Below are positions 30,452-46,735 of a stretch of DNA of 64,000 bases, in pieces. The notes under the pieces were generated by a model. That model was given only the letters and a program-made list of their open reading frames with translations, was not told where the DNA came from and ran no database searches. Source of the stretch: Bathymodiolus brooksi (lineage: Eukaryota > Mollusca > Bivalvia > Mytilida > Modiolidae); NCBI GenBank assembly GCA_963680875.1, contig OY804580.1, positions 117,167,112 to 117,231,111 of the forward strand. Direction: 5' to 3'. Both the position numbers and the translations under genes were made by a program. Positions within the stretch are counted from its first letter, which is position 1; each line of letters begins with the position of its first letter.

Positions 30452-33400
30452 AGTACTAAACCCTGACAACACAAACTCCCACAGAAACAATAGTACTAAA
30501 CCATGACAACACAAACTCCCACAAAAACAATAGTACTAAACCCTGACAACACAAACTCCCACAGAAACAATAGTACTAAACCCTGACAACACAAACTCCC
30601 ACAAATACAATAGTACTAAACCCTGACAACACAAACTCCCACAAAAACAATAGCACTAAACCCTGACACCACAAACTCCCACAAAAACAATAGTACTAAA
30701 CCCTGAAAACACAAACTCCCACAAAAACAATAGCACTAAACCCTGACAACACAAACTCCCACAAAAACAATAGTACTAAATCCTGACAACACAAACTCCC
30801 ACAAAAACAATAGTACTAAACCATGACAACACAAACTCCCACAAAAACAATAGTACTAAACCATGACAACACAAACTCCCACAAATACAATAGCACTAAA
30901 CCTTGACAACACAAACTCCCACAAAAACAATAGCACTAAACCCTGACAACACAAACTCCCACAAATACAATAGTACTAAACCCTGACAACACAAACCCCC
31001 ACAAAAACAATAATACTAAACCCTGACAACACAAACTCCCACAAAAACAATAGTACTAAACCCTGACAACACAAACTCCCACAAATACAATAGCACTAAA
31101 CCCTGACAACACAAACTCCCACAAAAACAATAGTACTAAACCCTGACAACACAAACTCCCACAGAAACAATAGTACTAAACTATGACAACACAAACTCCC
31201 ACAAATACAATAGTACTAAACCCTGTCAACACAAACTCCCACAAATACAATAGTACTAAACCCTGACAACACAAACTCCCACAAATACAATAGTACTAAA
31301 CCTTGACAACACAAACTCCCACAGAAACAATAGTACTAAACTATGACAACACAAACTCCCACAAATACAATAGTACTAAACCCTGACAACACAAACTCCC
31401 ACAAATACAATAGTACTAAACCCTGACAACACAAACCCCCACAGAAATAATAGTACTAAACCATGACAACACAAACTCCCACAAAAACAATAGTACTAAA
31501 CCCTGACACCACAAACTCCCACAGAAACAATAGTACTAAACCCTGACAACGCAAACTCCCACAAATACAATAGTACTAAACCCTGACAACACAAACTCCC
31601 ACAAAAACAATAGTACTAAACCCTGACACCACAAACTCCCACAAAAACAATAGTACTAAACCCTGACAACACAAATTCCCACAAAAACAATAGTACTAAA
31701 CGATGACAACACAAACTCCCACAAAAACAATAGTACTAAACGATGACAACACAAACTCCCACAAATACAATAGTACTAAACCCTGACACCACAAACTCCC
31801 ACAAAAACAATAGTACTAAACCCTGACAACACAAACTCCCACAAAAACAATAGTACTAAACGATGACAACACAAACTCCCACAAAAACAATAGTACTAAA
31901 CGATGACAACACAAACTCCCACAAATACAATAGTACTAAACCCTGACACCACAAACTCCCACAAAAACAATAGTACTAAACCCTGACAACACAAACTCCC
32001 ACAAAAACAATAGTACTAAACGATGACAACACAAACTCCCACAAAAACAATAGTACTAAACCCTGACAGCACAAACTCCCACAAATACAATAGCACTAAA
32101 CCCTGACAACACAAACTCCCACAAAAACAATAGCACTAAACCCTGACAACACAAACTCCAACAAATACAATAGTACTAAACCCTGACAACACAAACCCCC
32201 ACAAAAACAATAGTACTAAACCATGAAAAACACAAACTACCACAGAAACAATAGTACTAAACCCTGACAACACAAACTCCCACAAATACAATAGTACTAA
32301 ACCCTGACACCACAAACTCCCACAAAAACAATAGTACTAAACCCTGACAACACAAACTCCCACAAATACAATAGTACTAAACCATGACAACACAAACTCC
32401 CACAAATACAACAGTACTAAACTATGACAACACAAACTCCAACAAAAACAATAGTACTAAACCCTGACAACACAAACTCCCACAAAAACAATAGTACTAA
32501 ACCCTGACAACACAAACTCCCACAAATACAATAGTACTAAACCCTGACAACACAAACTCCCACAAATACAATAGTACTAAACCCTGACAACACAAACTCC
32601 CACAAATACAATAGCACTAAACCCTTACAACACAAACTCCCACAAAAACAATAGTACTAAACCCTGACAACACAAACTCCCACAAATACAATAGTACTTA
32701 ACCCTAACAACACAAACTCCCACAAAAACAATAGTACTAAACCCTGACAACACAAACTCCCACAGAAACAATAGTACTAAACCCTGACAACACAAACTCC
32801 CACAAACACAATAGTACTAAACCCTGACAACACAAACTCCCACAAATACAATAGTACTAAACCCTGAAAACACAAACTCCCACAAATACAATAGCACTAA
32901 ACCCTGACAACACAAACTCCCACAAAAACAATAGTACTAAACCCTGACAACACAAACTCCCACAAACACAATAGTACTAAACCCTGACAACACAAACTCC
33001 CACAAATACAATAGTACTAAACCCTGACAACACAAATCCCACAAATACAATAGCACTAAACCCTGACAACACAAACCCCCACAAAAACAATAGCACTAAA
33101 CCCTGACACCACAAACTCCCACAAATACAATAGTACTAAAACCATGACAACACAAACTCCCACAAAAACAATAGTACTAAACCCTGACAACACAAACTCC
33201 CACAAATACAATAGCACTAAATCCTGACAACACAAACTCCCACAAAAACAATAGTACTAAACCCTGACACCACAAACTCCCACAAAAACAATAGTACTAA
33301 ACCCTGACAACACAAACTCCCACAAATACAATAGTACTAAACCCTGACAACACAAAGTCCCACAGAAACAATAGTACTAAGCCATGACAACACAAACTCC

Positions 33401-36400
33401 CACAAATACAACAGTACTAAACCCTGACAACACAAACTCAAACAAATACAATAGTACTAAACCCTGACAACACAAACTCCCACAAAAACAATAGTACTAA
33501 ACCCTGACAACACAAACTCCCACAAAAACAATAGTACTAAACCCTGATAACACAAACTCCCACAATACAATAGTACTAAACCATGACAACACAAACTCCC
33601 ACAAAAACAATAGTACTAAACTATGACAACACAAACTCCCACCAAAAAAAATAGTACTAAAGCCTGATAACACAAACTCCCACAATACAATAGTACTAAA
33701 CCCTGACAACACAAAATCCTACAACAACAATAGTACTAAACCCTGACAACACAAACACCCACAGAAACAATAGTACTAAACCCTAACAGCACAAACTCCC
33801 ACAGAAACAATAGTACTAAACCCTGACAACACAAACTCCCACAAATACAATAGTACTAAACCCTGACAACACAAACACCCACAAATACAATAGTACTAAA
33901 CCCTGACAACACAAACTCCCACAAATACAATAGTACTAAACCCTGACAACACAAACCCCCACAGAAACAATAGTACTAAACCATGACAACACAAACTCCC
34001 ACAAATACAATAGCACTAAACCCTTACAACACAAACTCCCACAAAAACAATAGTACTAAACCCTGACAACACAAACTCCCACAAATACAATAGTACTTAA
34101 CCCTAACAACACAAACTCCCACAAAAACAATAGTACTGAACCCTGACAACACAAACTCCCACAGAAACAATAGTACTAAACCCTGACAACACAAACTCCC
34201 ACAAACACAATAGTACTAAACCCTGACAACACAAACTCCCACAAATACAATAGTACTAAACCCTGAAAACACAAACTCCCACAAATACAATAGCACTAAA
34301 CCCTGACAACACAAACTCCCACAAAAACAATAGTACTAAACCCTGACAACACAAACTCCCACAAACACAATAGTACTAAACCCTGACAACACAAACTCCC
34401 ACAAATACAATAGTACTAAACCCTGACAACACAAATCCCACAAATACAATAGCACTAAACCCTGACAACACAAACCCCCACAAAAACAATAGCACTAAAC
34501 CCTGACACCACAAACTCCCACAAATACAATAGTACTAAAACCATGACAACACAAACTCCCACAAAAACAATAGTACTAAACCCAGACAACACAAACTCCC
34601 ACAAATACAATAGTACTAAACACTGACAACACAAACTCCCACAAATACAATAGTACCAAACCCTGACAACACAAACTCCCACAAATACAATAGTACTAAA
34701 CCCTGACAACACAAACTCCCACAGAAACAATAGTACTAAACCATGACAACACAAACTCCCACAAAAACAATAGTACTAAACCCTGACAACACAAACTCCC
34801 ACAGAAACAATAGTACTAAACCCTTACAACACAAACTCCCACAAATACAATAGTACTAAATCCTGACAACACAAACTCCCACAAAAACAATAGCACTAAA
34901 CCCTGACACCACAAACTCCCACAAAAACAATAGTACTAAACCCTGAAAACACAAACTCCCACAAAAACAATAGCACTAAACCCTGACAACACAAACTCCC
35001 ACAAAAACAATAGTACTAAATCCTGACAACACAAACTCCCACAAAAACAATAGTACTAAACCATGACAACACAAACTCCCACAAAAACAATAGTACTAAA
35101 CCATGACAACACAAACTCCCACAAATACAATAGCACTAAACCTTGACAACACAAACTCCCACAAAAACAATAGCACTAAACCCTGACAACACAAACTCCC
35201 ACAAATACAATAGTACTAAACCCTGACAACACAAACCCCCACAAAAACAATAATACTAAACCCTGACAACACAAACTCCCACAAAAACAATAGTACTAAA
35301 CCCTGACAACACAAACTCCCACAAATACAATAGCACTAAACCCTGACAACACAAACTCCCACAAAAACAATAGTACTAAACCCTGACAACACAAACTCCC
35401 ACAGAAACAATAGTACTAAACTATGACAACACAAACTCCCACAAATACAATAGTACTAAACCCTGTCAACACAAACTCCCACAAATACAATAGTACTAAA
35501 CCCTGACAACACAAACTCCCACAAATACAATAGTACTAAACCTTGACAACACAAACTCCCACAGAAACAATAGTACTAAACTATGACAACACAAACTCCC
35601 ACAAATACAATAGTACTAAACCCTGACAACACAAACTCCCACAAATACAATAGTACTAAACCCTGACAACACAAACCCCCACAGAAATAATAGTACTAAA
35701 CCATTACAACACAAACTCCCACAAAAACAATAGTACTAAACCCTGACACCACAAACTCCCACAGAAACAATAGTACTAAACCCTGACAACGCAAACTCCC
35801 ACAAATACAATAGTACTAAACCCTGACAACACAAACTCCCACAAAAACAATAGTACTAAACCCTGACACCACAAACTCCCACAAAAACAATAGTACTAAA
35901 CCCTGACAACACAAATTCCCACAAAAACAATAGTACTAAACCCTGACACCACAAACTCCCACAAAAACAATAGTACTAAACCCTGACAACACAAACTCCC
36001 ACAAATACAATAGTACTAAACCATGACAACACAAACTCCCACAAATACAATAGTACTAAACTATGACAACACAAACTCCAACAAAAACAATAGTACTAAA
36101 CCCTGACAACACAAACTCCCACAAAAACAATAGTACTAAACCCTGACAACACAAACTCCCACAAATACAATAGTACTAAACCCTGACAACACAAACTCCC
36201 ACAAATACAATAATACTAAACCCTGACAACACAAACTCCCACAAATACAATAGCACTAAACCCTTACAACACAAACTCCCACAAAAACAATAGTACTAAA
36301 CCCTGACAACACAAACTCCCACAAATACAATAGTACTTAACCCTAACAACACAAACTCCCACAAAAACAATAGTACTAAACCCTGACAACACAAACTCCC

Positions 36401-37560
36401 ACAGAAACAATAGTACTAAACCCTGACAACACAAACTCCTACAAACACAATAGTACTAAACCCTGACAACACAAACTCCCACAAATACAATAGTACTAAA
36501 CCCTGAAAACACAAACTCCCACAAATACAATAGCACTAAACCCTGACAACACAAACTCCCACAAAAACAATAGTACTAAACCCTGACAACACAAACTCCC
36601 ACAAACACAATAGTACTAAACCCTGACAACACAAACTCCCACAAATACAATAGTACTAAACCCTGACAACACAAATCCCACAAATACAAAAGCACTAAAC
36701 CCTGACAACACAAACCCCCACAAAAACAATAGCACTAAACCCTGACACCACAAACTCCCACAAATACAATAGTACTAAAACCATGACAACACAAACTCCC
36801 ACAAAAACAATAGTACTAAACCCTGACAACACAAACTCCCACAAATACAATAGCACTAAATCCTGACAACTCAAACTCCCACAAAAACAATAGTACTAAA
36901 CCCTGACAACACAAACTCCCACAAATACAATAGTACTAAACCCTGACAACACAAAGTTCCACAGAAACAATAGTACTAAGCCATGACAACACAAACTCCC
37001 ACAAATACAATAGTACTAAACCCTGACAACACAAACTCAAACAAATACAATAGTACTAAACCCTGACAACACAAACTCCGACAAAAACAATAGTACTAAA
37101 CCCTGACAACACAAACTCCCACAAAAACAATAGTACTAAACCCTGATAACACAAACTCCCACAATACAATAGTACTAAACCATGACAACACAAACTCCCA
37201 CAAAAACAATAGTACTAAACTATGACAACACAAACTCCCACCAAAAAAAATAGTACTAAAGCCTGATAACACAAACTCCCACAATACAATAGTACTAAAC
37301 CCTGACAACACAAACTCCCACAACAACAATAGTACTAAACCCTGACAACACAAACACCCACAGAAACAATAGTACTAAACCCTAACAGCACAAACTCCCA
37401 CAGAAACAATAGTACTAAACCCTGACAACACAAACTCCCACAAATACAATAGTACTAAACCCTGACAACACAAACACCCACAAATACAATAGTACTAAAC
37501 CCTGACAACACAAACTCCCACAAATACAATAGTACTAAACCCTGACAACACAAACCCCCA

Positions 37561-40500
37561 CAGAAACAATAGTACTAAACCATGACAACACAAACTCCCA
37601 CAAAAACAATAGTACTAAACCCTGACAACACAAACTCCCACAAAAACAATAGTACTAAACCCTGACAACACAAACTCCCACAAATACAATAGTACTAAAC
37701 CCTGACAACACAAACTCCCACAAAAACAATAGTACTAAACGATGACAACACAAACTCCCACAAAAACAATAGTACTAAACCCTGACAACACAAACTCCCA
37801 CAAATACAATAGCACTAAACCCTGACAACACAAACTCCCACAAAAACAATAGTACTAAACCCTGACAACACAAACTCCCACAAATACAATAGTACTAAAC
37901 CCTGACACCACAAACTCCCACAAATACAATAGTACTAAACCCTGACAACACAAACTCCCACAAATACAATAGTACTAAACTATGACAACACAAACTCCCA
38001 CAAATACAATAGTACTAAACCCTGACAACACAAACTCCCACAAATACAATAGTACTAAACCCTGACAACACAAACTCCCACAAATACAATAGCACTAAAC
38101 CCTTACAACACAAACTCCCACAAAAACAATAGTACTAAACCCTGACAACACAAACTCCCACAAATACAATAGTACTTAACCCTAACAACACAAACTCCCA
38201 CAAAAACAATAGTACTGAACCCTGACAACACAAACTCCCACAGAAACAATAGTACTAAACCCTGACAACACAAACTCCCACAAACACAATAGTACTAAAC
38301 CCTGACAACACAAACTCCCACAAATACAATAGTACTAAACCCTGAAAACACAAACTCCCACAAATACAATAGCACTAAACCCTGACAACACAAACTCCCA
38401 CAAAAACAATAGTACTAAACCCTGACAACACAAACTCCCACAAACACAATAGTACTAAACCCTGACAACACAAACTCCCACAAATACAATAGTACTAAAC
38501 CCTGACAACACAAATCCCACAAATACAATAGCACTAAACCCTGACAACACAAACCCCCACAAAAACAATAGCACTAAACCCTGACAACACAAACTCCCAC
38601 AAAAACAATAGTACTAAACCCAGACAACACAAACTCCCACAAATACAATAGTACTAAACACTGACAACACAAACTCCCACAAATACAATAGTACCAAACC
38701 CTGACAACACAAACTCCCACAAATACAATAGTACTAAACCCTGACAACACAAACTCCCACAGAAACAATAGTACTAAACCATGACAACACAAACTCCCAC
38801 AAAAACAATAGTACTAAACCCTGACAACACAAACTCCCACAGAAACAATAGTACTAAACCCTGACAACACAAACTCCCACAAATACAATAGTACTAAACC
38901 CTGACAACACAAACTCCCACAAAAACAATAGCACTAAACCCTGACACCACAAACTCCCACAAAAACAATAGTACTAAACCCTGAAAACACAAACTCCCAC
39001 AAAAACAATAGCACTAAACCCTGACAACACAAACTCCCACAAAAACAATAGTACTAAATCCTGACAACACAAACTCCCACAAAAACAATAGTACTAAACC
39101 ATGACAACACAAACTCCCACAAAAACAATAGTACTAAACCATGACAACACAAACTCCCACAAATACAATAGCACTAAACCTTGACAACACAAACTCCCAC
39201 AAAAACAATAGCACTAAACCCTGACAACACAAACTCCCACAAATACAATAGTACTAAACCCTGACAACACAAACCCCCACAAAAACAATAATACTAAACC
39301 CTGACAACACAAACTCCCACAAAAACAATAGTACTAAACCCTGACAACACAAACTCCCACAAATACAATAGCACTAAACCCTGACAACACAAACTCCCAC
39401 AAAAACAATAGTACTAAACCCTGACAACACAAACTCCCACAGAAACAATTGTACTAAACTATGACAACACAAACTCCCACAAATACAATAGTACTAAACC
39501 CTGTCAACACAAACTCCCACAAATACAATAGTACTAAACCCTGACAACACAAACTCCCACAAATACAATAGTACTAAACCTTGACAACACAAACTCCCAC
39601 AGAAACAATAGTACTAAACTATGACAACACAAACCCCCACAGAAATAATAGTACTAAACCATGACAACACAAACTCCCACAAAAACAATAGTACTAAACC
39701 CTGACACCACAAACTCCCACAGAAACAATAGTACTAAACCCTGACAACGCAAACTCCCACAAATACAATAGTACTAAACCCTGACAACACAAACTCCCAC
39801 AAAAACAATAGTACTAAACCCTGACACCACAAACTCCCACAAAAACAATAGTACTAAACCCTGACAACACAAATTCCCACAAAAACAATAGTACTAAACG
39901 ATGACAACACAAACTCCCACAAAAACAATAGTACTAAACGATGACAACACAAACTCCCACAAATACAATAGTACTAAACCCTGACACCACAAACTCCCAC
40001 AAAAACAATAGTACTAAACCCTGACAACACAAACTCCCACAAAAACAATAGTACTAAACGATGACAACACAAACTCCCACAAAAACAATAGTACTAAACG
40101 ATGACAACACAAACTCCCACAAATACAATAGTACTAAACCCTGACACCACAAACTCCCACAAAAACAATAGTACTAAACCCTGACAACACAAACTCCCAC
40201 AAAAACAATAGTACTAAACGATGACAACACAAACTCCCACAAAAACAATAGTACTAAACCCTGACAGCACAAACTCCCACAAATACAATAGCACTAAACC
40301 CTGACAACACAAACTCCCACAAAAACAATAGCACTAAACCCTGACAACACAAACTCCAACAAATACAATAGTACTAAACCCTGACAACACAAACCCCCAC
40401 AAAAACAATAGTACTAAACCATGAAAAACACAAACTACCACAGAAACAATAGTACTAAACCATGACAACACAAACTCCCACAAAAACAATAGTACTAAAC

Positions 40501-43320
40501 CCTGACAACACAAACTCCCACAAAAACAATAGTACTAAACCCTGACAACACAAACTCCCACAAATACAATAGTACTAAACCCTGACAACACAAACTCCCA
40601 CAAAAACAATAGTACTAAACGATGACAACACAAACTCCCACAAAAACAATAGTACTAAACCCTGACAACACAAACTCCCACAAATACAATAGCACTAAAC
40701 CCTGACAACACAAACTCCCACAAAAACAATAGTACTAAACCCTGACAACACAAACTCCCACAAATACAATAGTACTAAACCCTGACACCACAAACTCCCA
40801 CAAATACAATAGTACTAAACCCTGACAACACAAACTCCCACAAATACAATAGTACTAAACTATGACAACACAAACTCCCACAAATACAATAGTACTAAAC
40901 CCTGACAACACAAACTCCCACAAATACAATAGTACTAAACCCTGACAACACAAACTCCCACAAATACAATAGCACTAAACCCTTACAACACAAACTCCCA
41001 CAAAAACAATAGTACTAAACCCTGACAACACAAACTCCCACAAATACAATAGTACTTAACCCTAACAACACAAACTCCCACAAAAACAATAGTACTGAAC
41101 CCTGACAACACAAACTCCCACAGAAACAATAGTACTAAACCCTGACAACACAAACTCCCACAAACACAATAGTACTAAACCCTGACAACACAAACTCCCA
41201 CAAATACAATAGTACTAAACCCTGAAAACACAAACTCCCACAAATACAATAGCACTAAACCCTGACAACACAAACTCCCACAAAAACAATAGTACTAAAC
41301 CCTGACAACACAAACTCCCACAAACACAATAGTACTAAACCCTGACAACACAAACTCCCACAAATACAATAGTACTAAACCCTGACAACACAAATCCCAC
41401 AAATACAATAGCACTAAACCCTGACAACACAAACCCCCACAAAAACAATAGCACTAAACCCTGACAACACAAACTCCCACAAAAACAATAGTACTAAACC
41501 CAGACAACACAAACTCCCACAAATACAATAGTACTAAACACTGACAACACAAACTCCCACAAATACAATAGTACCAAACCCTGACAACACAAACTCCCAC
41601 AAATACAATAGTACTAAACCCTGACAACACAAACTCCCACAGAAACAATAGTACTAAACCATGACAACACAAACTCCCACAAAAACAATAGTACTAAACC
41701 CTGACAACACAAACTCCCACAGAAACAATAGTACTAAACCCTGACAACACAAACTCCCACAAATACAATAGTACTAAACCCTGACAACACAAACTCCCAC
41801 AAAAACAATAGCACTAAACCCTGACACCACAAACTCCCACAAAAACAATAGTACTAAACCCTGAAAACACAAACTCCCACAAAAACAATAGCACTAAACC
41901 CTGACAACACAAACTCCCACAAAAACAATAGTACTAAATCCTGACAACACAAACTCCCACAAAAACAATAGTACTAAACCATGACAACACAAACTCCCAC
42001 AAAAACAATAGTACTAAACCATGACAACACAAACTCCCACAAATACAATAGCACTAAACCTTGACAACACAAACTCCCACAAAAACAATAGCACTAAACC
42101 CTGACAACACAAACTCCCACAAATACAATAGTACTAAACCCTGACAACACAAACCCCCACAAAAACAATAATACTAAACCCTGACAACACAAACTCCCAC
42201 AAAAACAATAGTACTAAACCCTGACAACACAAACTCCCACAAATACAATAGCACTAAACCCTGACAACACAAACTCCCACAAAAACAATAGTACTAAACC
42301 CTGACAACACAAACTCCCACAGAAACAATTGTACTAAACTATGACAACACAAACTCCCACAAATACAATAGTACTAAACCCTGTCAACACAAACTCCCAC
42401 AAATACAATAGTACTAAACCCTGACAACACAAACTCCCACAAATACAATAGTACTAAACCTTGACAACACAAACTCCCACAGAAACAATAGTACTAAACT
42501 ATGACAACACAAACCCCCACAGAAATAATAGTACTAAACCATGACAACACAAACTCCCACAAAAACAATAGTACTAAACCCTGACACCACAAACTCCCAC
42601 AGAAACAATAGTACTAAACCCTGACAACGCAAACTCCCACAAATACAATAGTACTAAACCCTGACAACACAAACTCCCACAAAAACAATAGTACTAAACC
42701 CTGACACCACAAACTCCCACAAAAACAATAGTACTAAACCCTGACAACACAAATTCCCACAAAAACAATAGTACTAAACGATGACAACACAAACTCCCAC
42801 AAAAACAATAGTACTAAACGATGACAACACAAACTCCCACAAATACAATAGTACTAAACCCTGACACCACAAACTCCCACAAAAACAATAGTACTAAACC
42901 CTGACAACACAAACTCCCACAAAAACAATAGTACTAAACGATGACAACACAAACTCCCACAAAAACAATAGTACTAAACGATGACAACACAAACTCCCAC
43001 AAATACAATAGTACTAAACCCTGACACCACAAACTCCCACAAAAACAATAGTACTAAACCCTGACAACACAAACTCCCACAAAAACAATAGTACTAAACG
43101 ATGACAACACAAACTCCCACAAAAACAATAGTACTAAACCCTGACAGCACAAACTCCCACAAATACAATAGCACTAAACCCTGACAACACAAACTCCCAC
43201 AAAAACAATAGCACTAAACCCTGACAACACAAACTCCAACAAATACAATAGTACTAAACCCTGACAACACAAACCCCCACAAAAACAATAGTACTAAACC
43301 ATGAAAAACACAAACTACCA
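37561..43320. repeat. 2,880-bp exact-monomer tandem duplication (72 monomers)
   Basis: The blocks 37561-40440 and 40441-43320 are tandem copies with a constant 2,880-bp offset. I found no difference between them internally except at the joint. A private substitution shared by both (aattgtact at 39448 and 42328) supports a very recent duplication. The joint is at about 40441-40460, where a ccatgaaaaac and taccac pair meets a ccatgac monomer; at the right end of the second copy the same pair is followed by ccctgac (43321 onward). Confidence 0.87.
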
Positions 43321-46300
43321 CAGAAACAATAGTACTAAACCCTGACAACACAAACTCCCACAAATACAATAGTACTAAACCCTGACACCACAAACTCCCA
43401 CAAAAACAATAGTACTAAACCCTGACAACACAAACTCCCACAAATACAATAGTACTAAACCCTGACAACACAAACTCCCACAAATACAATAGTACTAAAC
43501 TATGACAACACAAACTCCAACAAAAACAATAGTACTAAACCCTGACAACACAAACTCCCACAAAAACAATAGTACTAAACCCTGACAACACAAACTCCCA
43601 CAAATACAATAGTACTAAACCCTGACAACACAAACTCCCACAAATACAATAGTACTAAACCCTGACAACACAAACTCCCACAAATACAATAGCACTAAAC
43701 CCTTACAACACAAACTCCCACAAAAACAATAGTACTAAACCCTGACAACACAAACTCCCACAAATACAATAGTACTTAACCCTAACAACACAAACTCCCA
43801 CAAAAACAATAGTACTAAACCCTGACAACACAAACTCCCACAGAAACAATAGTACTAAACCCTGACAACACAAACTCCCACAAACACAATAGTACTAAAC
43901 CCTGACAACACAAACTCCCACAAATACAATAGTACTAAACCCTGAAAACACAAACTCCCACAAATACAATAGCACTAAACCCTGACAACACAAACTCCCA
44001 CAAAAACAATAGTACTAAACCCTGACAACACAAACTCCCACAAACACAATAGTACTAAACCCTGACAACACAAACTCCCACAAATACAATAGTACTAAAC
44101 CCTGACAACACAAATCCCACAAATACAATAGCACTAAACCCTGACAACACAAACCCCCAGAAAAACAATAGCACTAAACCCTGACACCACAAACTCCCAC
44201 AAATACAATAGTACTAAAACCATGACAACACAAACTCCCACAAAAACAATAGTACTAAACCCTGACAACACAAACTCCCACAAATACAATAGCACTAAAT
44301 CCTGACAACACAAACTCCCACAAAAACAATAGTACTAAACCCTGACACCACAAACTCCCACAAAAACAATAGTACTAAACCCTGACAACACAAACTCCCA
44401 CAAATACAATAGTACTAAACCCTGACAACACAAAGTCCCACAGAAACAATAGTACTAAGCCATGACAACACAAACTCCCACAAATACAACAGTACTAAAC
44501 CCTGACAACACAAACTCAAACAAATACAATAGTACTAAACCCTGACAACACAAACTCCCACAAAAACAATAGTACTAAACCCTGACAACACAAACTCCCA
44601 CAAAAACAATAGTACTAAACCCTGATAACACAAACTCCCACAATACAATAGTACTAAACCATGACAACACAAACTCCCACAAAAACAATAGTACTAAACT
44701 ATGACAACACAAACTCCCACCAAAAAAAATAGTACTAAAGCCTGATAACACAAACTCCCACAATACAATAGTACTAAACCCTGACAACACAAACTCCTAC
44801 AACAACAATAGTACTAAACCCTGACAACACAAACACCCACAGAAACAATAGTACTAAACCCTAACAGCACAAACTCCCACAGAAACAATAGTACTAAACC
44901 CTGACAACACAAACTCCCACAAATACAATAGTACTAAACCCTGACAACACAAACACCCACAAATACAATAGTACTAAACCCTGACAACACAAACTCCCAC
45001 AAATACAATAGTACTAAACCCTGACAACACAAACCCCCACAGAAACAATAGTACTAAACCATGACAACACAAACTCCCACAAATACAATAGCACTAAACC
45101 CTTACAACACAAACTCCCACAAAAACAATAGTACTAAACCCTGACAACACAAACTCCCACAAATACAATAGTACTTAACCCTAACAATACAAACTCCCAC
45201 AAAAACAATAGTACTGAACCCTGACAACACAAACTCCCACAGAAACAATAGTACTAAACCCTGACAACACAAACTCCCACAAACACAATAGTACTAAACC
45301 CTGACAACACAAACTCCCACAAATACAATAGTACTAAACCCTGAAAACACAAACTCCCACAAATACAATAGCACTAAACCCTGACAACACAAACTCCCAC
45401 AAAAACAATAGTACTAAACCCTGACAACACAAACTCCCACAAACACAATAGTACTAAACCCTGACAACACAAACTCCCACAAATACAATAGTACTAAACC
45501 CTGACAACACAAATCCCACAAATACAATAGCACTAAACCCTGACAACACAAACCCCCACAAAAACAATAGCACTAAACCCTGACACCACAAACTCCCACA
45601 AATACAATAGTACTAAAACCATGACAACACAAACTCCCACAAAAACAATAGTACTAAACCCAGACAACACAAACTCCCACAAATACAATAGTACTAAACA
45701 CTGACAACACAAACTCCCACAAATACAATAGTACCAAACCCTGACAACACAAACTCCCACAAATACAATAGTACTAAACCCTGACAACACAAACTCCCAC
45801 AGAAACAATAGTACTAAACCATGACAACACAAACTCCCACAAAAACAATAGTACTAAACCCTGACAACACAAACTCCCACAGAAACAATAGTACTAAACC
45901 CTGACAACACAAACTCCCACAAATACAATAGTACTAAACCCTGACAACACAAACTCCCACAAAAACAATAGCACTAAACCCTGACACCACAAACTCCCAC
46001 AAAAACAATAGTACTAAACCCTGAAAACACAAACTCCCACAAAAACAATAGCACTAAACCCTGACAACACAAACTCCCACAAAAACAATAGTACTAAATC
46101 CTGACAACACAAACTCCCACAAAAACAATAGTACTAAACCATGACAACACAAACTCCCACAAAAACAATAGTACTAAACCATGACAACACAAACTCCCAC
46201 AAATACAATAGCACTAAACCTTGACAACACAAACTCCCACAAAAACAATAGCACTAAACCCTGACAACACAAACTCCCACAAATACAATAGTACTAAACC

Positions 46301-46735
46301 CTGACAACACAAACCCCCACAAAAACAATAATACTAAACCCTGACAACACAAACTCCCACAAAAACAATAGTACTAAACCCTGACAACACAAACTCCCAC
46401 AAATACAATAGCACTAAACCCTGACAACACAAACTCCCACAAAAACAATAGTACTAAACCCTGACAACACAAACTCCCACAGAAACAATAGTACTAAACT
46501 ATGACAACACAAACTCCCACAAATACAATAGTACTAAACCCTGTCAACACAAACTCCCACAAATACAATAGTACTAAACCATGACAACACAAACTCCCAC
46601 AAATACAATAGTACTAAACCTTGACAACACAAACTCCCACAGAAACAATAGTACTAAACTATGACAACACAAACTCCCACAAATACAATAGTACTAAACC
46701 CTGACAACACAAACCCCCACAGAAATAATAGTACT
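42300..46735. repeat. Duplicate of 31.2-35.7 kb at 11,078-bp offset
   Basis: The variant order from about 31.2 to 35.7 kb recurs here with an 11,078-bp offset (for example the ccatgaaaaac monomer at 32221 and 43299, and the aaatcctgac marker near 35021 and 46099). The offset drops to 11,038 bp by the ccattacaac marker (35701 and 46739) because one monomer is missing here. The 2,880-bp duplication lies in the interval between the two. An overlapping block recurs again 4,200 bp further right (for example 44719 and 48919, the accaaaaaaaat monomer). Confidence 0.8.
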
